From an uncultured Colwellia sp. (lineage in GTDB: Bacteria; Pseudomonadota; Gammaproteobacteria; Enterobacterales; Alteromonadaceae): DNA of 36,633 nt. The stretch spans positions 1 to 36,633 of the forward strand of contig CAJXYE010000049.1 in assembly GCA_913063325.1 (NCBI GenBank), in the 5' to 3' direction. Shown piece by piece: positions 1-6,996 of this stretch. The translations under genes were made by a program, and so were the position numbers. Position 1 is the stretch's first letter. Each line of letters starts with the position of its first letter. Under the pieces are notes generated by a model that worked only from the letters and a program-made list of their open reading frames with translations, searched no databases and was not told the origin of the DNA.

Positions 1-287
1 ATGGCACCTAGAGAGTATTTCAAAAGCATAACTTAAATGTGATGAAGGCTCTCAAGTTGCATTACTGACCTAGCTGAGAAGCACCCATAAAAATATGGGT
101 ATTTGTTGTGGTTAAGTAATATTGGACACAATTTTGTGAACTACTGACGCTATGTGGCCATGGTGAGTTAAACAAGAGAGGATTGTTGAATAGTTAGAAC
201 GTAATATCTCAAAGAACTTCTGCTTTGTGGGTAATAACGCAGAGGAGAAAATTAGGGTGTAACATACAGCTAAAGAACCCGAAAAGT
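1..287. other. Non-coding left edge with a small hairpin
   Basis: I see no supported gene here. An 11-codon open frame begins at base 1, but it is too short to judge and may be the end of something outside the window. Bases 83-89 and 94-100 form a perfect 7-bp stem (ACCCATA/TATGGGT) with an AAAA loop. It has only a weak T-rich tail on the + strand, so it could be a weak terminator for a gene to the left. Nothing else is identifiable. Confidence 0.4.
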
Positions 288-659
288 TTATATAAATAAG
301 CTTTTCGAACGGTCTTTCGATGGGTCAGTAACAGTTTCTGATGAACTAATAGGTGCTTTACTTTTAGCTCTTTTTTTCTTTTTCGAACTTTTACTCGCTG
401 AAACCACTGTACTTATAAACTCAGCGGACTTTTGGGCCGGATTAAAAGCGGTCTCAATAATTTTACCGTTATATTCGATAATATCACCGCGACGAATTTT
501 TTTACGCTTTTGAACTTCAACTTCATTATTTACTAAAACATTACCTTCACTGATCATGGTTTTAGCTTCACCGCCACCACCAACCATATTGGCAATTTTG
601 AGTGATTTATAAAGTTCTATTGGTTCAACACAAACGTCGAAAATTGAGTGTTCAGGCAT
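288..659 (-). CDS. S4-domain RNA-binding protein with basic tail
   Basis: This 123-residue protein has an S4-type RNA-binding fold at about residues 13-70. The visible pattern is LYKSLKIANMVGGGGEAK, then a glycine-asparagine turn (GNVLVNNEVE), a basic KRKKIRRGD segment and IIEYNG, as in the YbcJ family of small cytoplasmic RNA-binding proteins. YbcJ proteins are usually about 70 residues. Here a roughly 50-residue extension follows, rich in Lys and Ser (SSKKKKRAKSKA), and probably disordered. The function is inferred as structured RNA or ribosome binding; the exact target is unknown. It reads on the - strand after the HD phosphohydrolase gene, with a 128-bp gap, so it may have its own promoter. 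Confidence 0.85.
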   Translation of the reverse strand: MPEHSIFDVCVEPIELYKSLKIANMVGGGGEAKTMISEGNVLVNNEVEVQKRKKIRRGDIIEYNGKIIETAFNPAQKSAEFISTVVSASKSSKKKKRAKSKAPISSSETVTDPSKDRSKSLFI

Positions 660-787
660 GAAAGACGCCTAATAATTTTAAATAATAGTATTGTTATGTC
701 ACTCAAGTACGTTTGCTTATGTTATAGCTAGTATTGTCGTGGTTAACTTTAAACACTAAGCGGTAAGTTCACGCTCTGTTGTCGCCA

Positions 788-1381
788 TTACTCATTCCTT
801 AACCAACCTTTATCTACGGCAATGTCAATTTGTTTGCAAACGTATCCCCATAATTGTGGCGCTAACCCTTCAAGGTATTTATTACGTTCCAGCACTTGTG
901 ATTTGGCGATATTGTGTCTAGCCCAACTGCCACCATCATTTCTCATATTTTGCAATAAAGGTAAAACACGATCCATTGCCTTAGCAAATCTCGCATCAAT
1001 CGTTTCAGCACTTTCAAACTCTAACCATAATTGTTTAAAATGTAGAAACTGTTCTTCAGGTAATAAGCCAAATATGCGGATTGCTGCAGCCACTTCTTTA
1101 TCTTCTTGCTCGGCAAGGTCTTTTTTATCTGAAAAGGCGAACATATCGCCCGCATCAATTTCGACAATGTCATGGATAAGTAGCATACTCATGACTCGTG
1201 AAATATTCACGTTTTCTACCGCATATTGATGCAGTATTTGAGCGGTTAATGAGATATGCCAACTATGTTCAGCACTGTTCTCAAATCTATTATTGTCCGA
1301 CCTCACTAGTGCTTGTCGATAAACCCCTTTGAGCTTATCTAATTCGATAATAAAATCTAATTGTTTATTTAGTTCTTCCAT
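788..1381 (-). CDS. HD-domain nucleotide phosphohydrolase (YfbR/HDDC2-like)
   Basis: The 197-residue product belongs to the COG1896-type HD phosphohydrolases, many of which are metal-dependent 5'-deoxynucleotidases. The conserved residues are visible: His39 in AEHSWH, the His70-Asp71 pair in LLIHDIVEIDAGD with Glu74, and a late Asp in AMDRVLPLLQN. I chose the ATG at 1381 because family members normally start a few residues before LNKQLDFIIELDKLK, and because GGAAAA lies about 6 bases upstream. The frame stays open to an ATG at 1522, giving a 47-residue extension that does not resemble the family. It is divergent from ptrB. It looks like a housekeeping gene; substrate is not determinable from sequence. 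Confidence 0.85.
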   Translation of the reverse strand: MEELNKQLDFIIELDKLKGVYRQALVRSDNNRFENSAEHSWHISLTAQILHQYAVENVNISRVMSMLLIHDIVEIDAGDMFAFSDKKDLAEQEDKEVAAAIRIFGLLPEEQFLHFKQLWLEFESAETIDARFAKAMDRVLPLLQNMRNDGGSWARHNIAKSQVLERNKYLEGLAPQLWGYVCKQIDIAVDKGWLRNE

Positions 1382-1572
1382 TACTTTTCCAAAATGATAA
1401 TTAAACGACAATGTACTTTCTGATATTGACTCTGTAAAGTTTGTAATTTTACCAAAAAAATTATGACGTAATTTTAAATAATTAACTAACTTAATTGGCA
1501 GAATATCGATAAACTTGTTCATCAGTATTTTCTATCGTTATAAATGCCACATACATTACCTAGGAGCACTTA

Positions 1573-3696
1573 GTGCCAACATCTTCACTTATATCAACTA
1601 CGTCAGACAACAACATTACCGCACCCAAAGCTAAAAAAATCCGCCATGAAATGGAAATGCATAATCATCAACGTATTGATAATTATTATTGGATGCGTGA
1701 TGACCAGCGTAGCGATAAAGAAATATTAGCGCACCTTAATGATGAAAATCATTATGCTGATGTTATGTTAGCCGAGCAAAAGTCGCTACAAGAATCACTG
1801 TTTGAAGAGCTTAAAGCGCGTATTGTTAAAGATGATAATACAGTGCCAGTAAAAGATGGCAAGTATTGGTATCACAGTGAAATTAATGGCGAGCAAGAAT
1901 ATTCAAACTATTATCGTGCTAGCAGTTTTGAAGGTGAAAACAACACCTTATTGTTAGATGTCAATGAACGAGCTAAAGACCATGAATTTTATGATATGGG
2001 GGACTTATCGATAAGTCCTAATGATCAATTCATGTCCATTGCTGAAGACACTGATAGCCGCCGAATTTATACTATTAAATTTAAAGACTTAAGCAAGGTA
2101 AATCAGACTTCTGACTCATCGGATACTTATTTAACAGATGTACTGTTAGAAACTGAAGGACAAATAGTTTGGGCTAATGACAATAAGACCGTATTTTATG
2201 TAAAAAAAGACCTAGAAACCCTATTAGGTACGCAGGTTTATCGTCATAAGTTAGGCACACCTCAATCTGATGATGTTTTAGTATACGAAGAAGACGATCA
2301 CAGCTTTTACATGAGTTTAGATAAAAGCCGAGATGAGTCACAAATATATATTTGTTTACATGCCACTGAGTCAACCCACTATTTAGCGCTCAGTGCCAAT
2401 AAGCCTGATGGCGAGTTTATTGATCTATTACCCCATCAAGAGCAACACGAATACCACGCCGATAAAATGGGCGAGCATTTTTATATTGTCACCAACTACC
2501 AAGCAAAGAACTTTCGATTAATGAAAGTTGCCGTAGAAAAGGTTGCTGACATAAATAACTGGCAAGAAGTCATTGCACACAGAGAAAATGTACTATTAGA
2601 AGGCATTGAATTATTTCACCAATTCCTTGTGGTTACCGAACGAGAGCAAGGTCAAATTCGATTTATTGTTCACACCACGCAAGGCGATAATGCAGGTCAT
2701 CAATACCCGCTAGCTTTTAATGATCCATGTTATTTTGCCTGTCTGGGTGATAACCCTGAGCCAGAAAGCACTATTGCTCGGTTATATTATTCAAGCTTAA
2801 CAACACCTGGTTCTTTGTTTGAGTTTGACTTAGCTACCGGTGAGCGAAAGCTGCTTAAACAACAAAAGGTATTAGGTGACTTTAACAAAGAAGATTATCA
2901 ATCAGAACGTTTATTTTTTACCGCTCGTGATGGCATAGAAGTACCGGTATCTATCGTATACCGCACCAGTATGTATAAAAAAGATGGTACTAATCCATTG
3001 CTGCAATACGGTTATGGCGCTTATGGTATTACCATAGACCCTGACTTTTCTAATCAAACGTTAAGCTTACTTGACCGAGGTTTTGTTTACGTTATTGCCC
3101 ATATTCGTGGTTCAGAAATGTTAGGTCGACAGTGGTACGAAACGGGTAAAATGGCGCATAAACAGAATACTTTTAATGACTTTATTGATGTTACAAAAGC
3201 ATTAGTTGAACAAGGTTATGGCGCTAAAGATAAAATATTCGCCTCTGGTGGTAGTGCTGGTGGTTTATTAATGGGCGCTATTGTAAATCAAGCACCTGAG
3301 CTATACCTAGGTATTGGCGCTCATGTGCCATTTTTAGATGTATTAACAACCATGCTAGACGAAAGCATACCGCTTACGACAAATGAATATGACGAATGGG
3401 GCAATCCAAACGAAGCTCAGGCTTACCATAATATTTTAGCGTATTCGCCACTTGATAATATCAAAGCACAAGACTACCCCAATATACTGGTCACCACAGG
3501 TTTACACGACTCACAGGTTCAGTACTTTGAACCGATGAAATGGGTAGCAAAAATGAGAGAGTTTAAAACAGACGACAATTTACTACTCTTTAAAACAGAT
3601 ATGGAAGCGGGCCATGGCGGTGCGTCTGGGCGTTTTAAAAAGCTCAACGAAACCGCATTAGAAATGAGCTTTTTTATCTCATTATTAACTGAGTAA
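1573..3696 (+). CDS. ptrB: Oligopeptidase B (S9A serine peptidase)
   Basis: The 707-residue protein is a prolyl-oligopeptidase-family peptidase that cleaves short peptides after Arg or Lys, in cytoplasm or periplasm. The N-terminal third shows the propeller start typical of oligopeptidase B (IDNYYWMRDD near residue 37) and the C-terminal alpha/beta-hydrolase domain carries the triad: Ser561 in GGSAGG, Asp646 in TTGLHDSQV and His681 in EAGHGGASGR. Length matches the family (about 680-710). The start is GTG at 1573, with TAGGAGC ending 5 bases before it. No signal peptide is visible. It ends before a strong hairpin terminator shared with the convergent arsH-like gene. Confidence 0.95.
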   Translation: MPTSSLISTTSDNNITAPKAKKIRHEMEMHNHQRIDNYYWMRDDQRSDKEILAHLNDENHYADVMLAEQKSLQESLFEELKARIVKDDNTVPVKDGKYWYHSEINGEQEYSNYYRASSFEGENNTLLLDVNERAKDHEFYDMGDLSISPNDQFMSIAEDTDSRRIYTIKFKDLSKVNQTSDSSDTYLTDVLLETEGQIVWANDNKTVFYVKKDLETLLGTQVYRHKLGTPQSDDVLVYEEDDHSFYMSLDKSRDESQIYICLHATESTHYLALSANKPDGEFIDLLPHQEQHEYHADKMGEHFYIVTNYQAKNFRLMKVAVEKVADINNWQEVIAHRENVLLEGIELFHQFLVVTEREQGQIRFIVHTTQGDNAGHQYPLAFNDPCYFACLGDNPEPESTIARLYYSSLTTPGSLFEFDLATGERKLLKQQKVLGDFNKEDYQSERLFFTARDGIEVPVSIVYRTSMYKKDGTNPLLQYGYGAYGITIDPDFSNQTLSLLDRGFVYVIAHIRGSEMLGRQWYETGKMAHKQNTFNDFIDVTKALVEQGYGAKDKIFASGGSAGGLLMGAIVNQAPELYLGIGAHVPFLDVLTTMLDESIPLTTNEYDEWGNPNEAQAYHNILAYSPLDNIKAQDYPNILVTTGLHDSQVQYFEPMKWVAKMREFKTDDNLLLFKTDMEAGHGGASGRFKKLNETALEMSFFISLLTE

Positions 3697-3732
3697 ATTT
3701 ACTCAAATTAACTGTCTAAGTTAATTAAATAC

Positions 3733-3757
3733 TTAAGTTAAGTTAAGTTAAGTTAAG
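3733..3757. repeat. Five tandem copies of TTAAG
   Basis: Five head-to-tail copies of the pentamer TTAAG follow the ptrB stop codon within an AT-rich spacer. This is a slippage-type microsatellite. It lies outside coding sequence and before the terminator hairpin, so an effect on expression is not expected. Confidence 0.8.
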
Positions 3758-3775
3758 TTTCTAAGTAAGATTATC

Positions 3776-3809
3776 TGAATACGCCAGCAATCAATCACTG
3801 GCGTATTCA
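3776..3809. terminator. Bidirectional hairpin terminator between ptrB and arsH
   Basis: Bases 3776-3787 and 3798-3809 form a perfect 12-bp stem (TGAATACGCCAG pairing with CTGGCGTATTCA) with a 10-base loop, followed by a short T-containing tail. It lies between two convergent genes, 80 bp after the ptrB stop and 34 bp after the arsH-like stop, as expected for a shared terminator. Confidence 0.8.
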
Positions 3810-3843
3810 CTGTTTATAAAATATCACATAACCTGAATTCAGC

Positions 3844-4518
3844 TTACATAGCTATTAATTGAGGTTGACCTGCACGTCTTTCACTATACCTATCTAGCAA
3901 AACCTCGCTTTGGTCTCGCGTTAAATAGGTAAAGCGCATTAACTCTTCCATTACATCAACAAGTCGGTCTCTATATGGTGACGCTTTCATTAAGCCCTCA
4001 GGTGTAAACTCGTTATAAGCTTTTGCAACCGACGATTGATTTGGGATTGTTAACATTCTCATCCAACGGCCTAATATCCTCATGTTATTGATAGCGTTAA
4101 AGCTTTGCGAGCCTCCAGTTACTTGCATAACGGCTAATGTTTTCCCTTGTGTTGGCCTAACGGCGCCAAGCGATAAAGGTATCCAATCTATTTGGTTTTT
4201 CATGACACCTGACATGTTGCCATGCAGTTCTGGTGACGACCAAACTTGTGCTTCAGACCATGTTACTAATTCTCTAAGTTCAATGACTTTAGGATGATCT
4301 ACAGATTCACTATTATCGAATAATGGCATGCCTTTAGGATTAAAAAACTTTACTTCTGCGCCCATTGTTTCCAAAATACGCCCTGCTTCTTCAGCCGTTA
4401 ATCGACTATATGAAGTTTCACGTAATGATCCGTATAAGATTAATACGCGTGGTTTATGAATACTAACCTTGTTCATAGTAGGGTTTAGGTTAAATTGTTC
4501 GTTTTGTAAGAAGTTCAT
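3844..4518 (-). CDS. arsH: ArsH-type NADPH-dependent FMN reductase
   Basis: The 224-residue flavodoxin-like protein matches ArsH throughout. It has the FMN phosphate loop [10 protein letters not shown] near residue 31, a [18 protein letters not shown] segment, [20 protein letters not shown], and [23 protein letters not shown] toward the C terminus. ArsH proteins are NADPH-dependent flavin reductases; some oxidise methyl or aryl arsenite, and several have quinone or azo reductase activity. No arsR, arsB or arsC gene is nearby, so an arsenic role is inferred from family only. A GGAATGAG ribosome site precedes the ATG. It is divergent from the sigma-factor gene with a 138-bp shared upstream region. 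Confidence 0.9.
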   Translation of the reverse strand: MNFLQNEQFNLNPTMNKVSIHKPRVLILYGSLRETSYSRLTAEEAGRILETMGAEVKFFNPKGMPLFDNSESVDHPKVIELRELVTWSEAQVWSSPELHGNMSGVMKNQIDWIPLSLGAVRPTQGKTLAVMQVTGGSQSFNAINNMRILGRWMRMLTIPNQSSVAKAYNEFTPEGLMKASPYRDRLVDVMEELMRFTYLTRDQSEVLLDRYSERRAGQPQLIAM

Positions 4519-4656
4519 ATCTCATTCCAATTGCTTTATTAGGTTTTAGTTACCCATAAGACGACTGACCTTACAAAAAGACGAAATTAATCGGTAAATA
4601 ATTTAAAAACTCAATAATTATTAAATATCAGACAAGTACTCGAGAGTGTCAGTAAC
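4519..4656. promoter_or_regulatory. Divergent promoter region of arsH and sigZ
   Basis: This 138-bp AT-rich region lies between the two divergent start codons and must hold both upstream control regions. It contains a short AT palindrome (AATAATTATT). I do not see a convincing -35/-10 pair for either gene, so the call rests on layout alone. An autoregulated ECF promoter is possible but not shown. Confidence 0.4.
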
Positions 4657-5187
4657 ATGAAAATAGAAGATATATGGTTAGAATACCGAGGGGTATTAAA
4701 GCAATTTTTACATGCTAAAGTATCTAATGAAGCCGATGTAGAAGACTTATTGCAAGATATTTTGATAAAAACCTATAACAATCTCAACGCGGTAAAAACA
4801 CAAAAAAACGTTAAATCATGGTTGTTTCAAATCGCCAACAACACCATCATTGATTACTATCGCAAGAATGGTCGTGCTCAAAATGCGACGAATGAAGAGC
4901 TATCGCCTCTAGAAGCATCAGAAGAGGTCAATATTGACTTATCTAACTGCATCTCTCCCTTTATAAACGCCCTGCCAGAAGAGCACGCCAGTTTATTAAC
5001 TGCTATTGATTTAAATAATCAGTCACAAAAGCAATATGCAGAGCAGTTAGGGTTAAGTTACTCAACACTAAAATCCCGGGTACAAAAAAGTAGAGGTTTA
5101 CTGAAACAGGTATTTGACGATTGTTGCCATTTTAAAATAGATAAAATCGGTAATGTTTATGATTATGATGTAAAAATAAAAAAATGA
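4657..5187 (+). CDS. sigZ: ECF RNA polymerase sigma factor, SigZ type
   Basis: The 176-residue protein is an extracytoplasmic-function sigma factor. Region 2 lies at about residues 5-75, with EADVEDLLQDILIKTYNN and KSWLFQIANNTIIDYYRK, which bind core polymerase and the -10 element. Region 4 lies at about 110-160, with QKQYAEQLGLSYSTLKSRVQ as the helix-turn-helix for the -35 element. The tail (DDCCHFKIDKIGNVYDYDVK) with two adjacent Cys is typical of SigZ proteins. No anti-sigma gene is adjacent. The only close partner is the divergent arsH-like gene, a possible target. The following DNA holds an insertion-sequence remnant. The SD before the ATG is weak. Confidence 0.85.
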   Translation: MKIEDIWLEYRGVLKQFLHAKVSNEADVEDLLQDILIKTYNNLNAVKTQKNVKSWLFQIANNTIIDYYRKNGRAQNATNEELSPLEASEEVNIDLSNCISPFINALPEEHASLLTAIDLNNQSQKQYAEQLGLSYSTLKSRVQKSRGLLKQVFDDCCHFKIDKIGNVYDYDVKIKK

Positions 5188-5307
5188 ACCTTGTAAGTAA
5201 CCGGTAATTTAACACACGGGTGATGCTATGTGATACAAAGTAAAAAATAGAAAGGCACTAATGAGATGGTCCGCCTCCACTAATCTACACTTAGGGAGGA
5301 CTACTAA

Positions 5308-5478
5308 ATGAGGCGAATTATCATGCCTACTATTAACATTCTTGGAATCGATATAGGAAAATCTATTTTTCACCTAGTTGGCCATGACTCATCTGGTCGA
5401 GAAATTTGTCGTAATAAATTAAACCGTCCTAAAATATTAGCTAACTACTCAAAACAATTCCGAGGGTGGAAGACCTAA
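5308..5478 (+). pseudogene. Truncated IS110-family transposase start
   Basis: An open frame of 56 codons starts at ATG 5308 (or ATG 5323) after a strong GGGAGGA ribosome site and stops at 5476-5478. Its product reads INILGIDIGKSIFHLVGHD followed by a short charged stretch, which is the N terminus of IS110-family DEDD transposases with the first catalytic Asp in GIDIGK. Complete members run to about 320-350 residues, so roughly five sixths is missing. A CCTCC/GGAGG inverted pair at about 5265-5300 may be the left-end leader of the element. I cannot find the opposite end. It is a decayed relic between sigZ and the T6SS effector gene. Confidence 0.75.
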
Positions 5479-5678
5479 CAACTAGTTATTCGATAATGAG
5501 TTCTATTTAATTAAAGCTCCTTTAGAAGTAATTATCACTGGAATTCAAGATAAGTAATGTTATCCTCAATAAGCGTATAAAAAGTCGATTTATTTTTAAT
5601 AAATTAAGTATAAATAACTTAAAGCTAAAATAACAATAGAAATAATTCAATCAAGTTAGACACATTGAGGACTATCTA
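5479..5678. other. AT-rich leader upstream of the putative effector
   Basis: This stretch has no credible open frame on either strand. It is very AT-rich near 5580-5660, where TATAAA at about 5611 could be a -10 element, but no good -35 is visible. GAGG at about 5668 is the ribosome site of the next gene. Together with 5188-5307 and the transposase relic this is a roughly 490-bp region without an intact gene. Confidence 0.4.
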
Positions 5679-6806
5679 ATGCCGGACAATAATTCAAATA
5701 ACCACTCCGTAGGATTAACAGAAGCACAAATAAAGAAAAATCGTGCAGCGGTCATGTCTAAGATAAACTTACAAAACCATATGTCTCAAGGGTTTCGATT
5801 GGTTAATGTAAAAGATTATCAACACAAAATTCAGCAATTAAAACAAAAACTGGCCTCTTTCGAATATGCAAGCGATGCAAATAAAGCACAAGATCAATCT
5901 ATTATCGACATCATGACGGGACAAGGCTCTATCCATAATTATCTCGACCAAAAAACTAAAAAAACTATGCAAACAGGCCCGCACAGTAATGCTTCAAGAA
6001 GCCAGCTAGCTAATACCCAATTAAAGCGTAAACAGTTGTTTATGATGTTTTTTGAAACCATTGAAGCCCAAGAAGCACTTAAAAACTATGCTGAAAAAAT
6101 TTCTTCTGCGTGTAAAGGCATAGTAAAACAGCCACCCGGTGCTTATTTCGGTGTTAAAGATTTTCATGGCGCACTTGATAAAATAACAAATCGCAAAAGA
6201 AATTATGATATAGGTGATTTAAAAGATGCTGCTCGTATGACCATAATTTTTGACAATATGGAAGATATGGTGAACGCTAAAGCAATGATTTCATTAACCG
6301 AGGAATTTATTCAATTAAAGCATTTTCAAACGGCGATGAAGGACCGTTATGGAACGAGTAAAGGGCTCGATGCAAAGTTTAATTGTGGCGCTACTGATGC
6401 TGGCTATAAAGATATTAAATTTTTTCTTAAAATGGCCAATGGGAATATTGGTGAATTACAGTTAAATACTAAAAATATGATGGCGGCGAAAAAAAATGGC
6501 CATATTATTTATGACATCTTACGTGACGGTGGCACTTTAGATAAACCCTTTACCATCACCAATACGGAGGTTATTAAAAAAGTAGCCAAAAATATGGGAG
6601 AGAAATGGTTTACCTTTATTAAAACCCGTGTGCCTAAAGCCAACGCTGCATTAGCCGAAGTGAAAAAATTGGTTGACCGCTTGAATGGTAATATATCTAG
6701 GGGTAACCAAAGCCTTACTGTTGATCTTAAAGAAATTAAGGCATTATCCAGTGTAAGCCTCTGTATTTATGAGCAAGGTGATAATGCGAGAGTATTGCTA
6801 GACTAA
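5679..6806 (+). CDS. Putative T6SS effector with RelA/SpoT-like synthetase fold
   Basis: The 375-residue soluble protein has no signal peptide. Residues 1-150 are helical and charged with no recognised domain. Residues 155-285 show the spacing of a RelA/SpoT nucleotidyltransferase core: Lys160 and Lys168 (GVKDFHGALDK, compare the RxKxxxSxxxK motif), Asp180/Asp183 and Arg186 in GDLKDAARMTII, Tyr243 in AGYKDIKFF, then Glu259 in GELQLNT (compare VEIQIRT) and His275/Tyr278 in NGHIIYD. The usual first Arg is Gly158 here. Such enzymes move pyrophosphate from ATP to GTP, GDP, adenosine nucleotides or tRNA ends; the T6SS toxin Tas1 is a precedent. It precedes vgrG on the same strand. Effector role is inferred from position; fold assignment is by eye. 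Confidence 0.6.
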   Translation: MPDNNSNNHSVGLTEAQIKKNRAAVMSKINLQNHMSQGFRLVNVKDYQHKIQQLKQKLASFEYASDANKAQDQSIIDIMTGQGSIHNYLDQKTKKTMQTGPHSNASRSQLANTQLKRKQLFMMFFETIEAQEALKNYAEKISSACKGIVKQPPGAYFGVKDFHGALDKITNRKRNYDIGDLKDAARMTIIFDNMEDMVNAKAMISLTEEFIQLKHFQTAMKDRYGTSKGLDAKFNCGATDAGYKDIKFFLKMANGNIGELQLNTKNMMAAKKNGHIIYDILRDGGTLDKPFTITNTEVIKKVAKNMGEKWFTFIKTRVPKANAALAEVKKLVDRLNGNISRGNQSLTVDLKEIKALSSVSLCIYEQGDNARVLLD

Positions 6807-6892
6807 CTCATGACATAATCTAGGCATACCTGTTGGTATAAAAAACCTATACCACTATTTGGTCTAAATGGTTCTAACAGATTAATAATATC

Positions 6893-6950
6893 GAGTTTCG
6901 CTTCACTAAGAATACGGTTTTCTACCTTAGTACTGTAATAAACGAAACTC
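6893..6950 (+). promoter_or_regulatory. Imperfect long hairpin in the vgrG leader
   Basis: Bases 6893-6900 (GAGTTTCG) pair perfectly with 6943-6950 (CGAAACTC), and inside them ACTAAG (6905-6910) pairs with CTTAGT (6926-6931). The nested pairing suggests a folded leader or terminator-like structure in the 190-bp space between the effector stop and the vgrG start. There is no T-tract after it. It could moderate read-through from the effector gene into vgrG. No open frame lies in this gap. Confidence 0.4.
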
Positions 6951-6996
6951 ACTTACAACTATACATTTCTCATTCAAATCATTTAAAGGATACTGA

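Noticed and set aside
788..1381. HD-domain hydrolase as a possible antidote to the RelA/SpoT-like effector
   Set aside because: It is about 4.3 kb away, on the other strand, separated by unrelated genes, and looks like a common housekeeping nucleotidase of the YfbR type and not a SpoT or small alarmone hydrolase.
3733..3757. TTAAG tandem repeat as a phase-variation switch
   Set aside because: It lies after the ptrB stop codon and upstream of no start codon, so length change would not switch a gene.
5560..5678. Promoter of the putative effector
   Set aside because: TATAAA near 5611 is acceptable, but no -35 element fits and the region is so AT-rich that such matches occur by chance.
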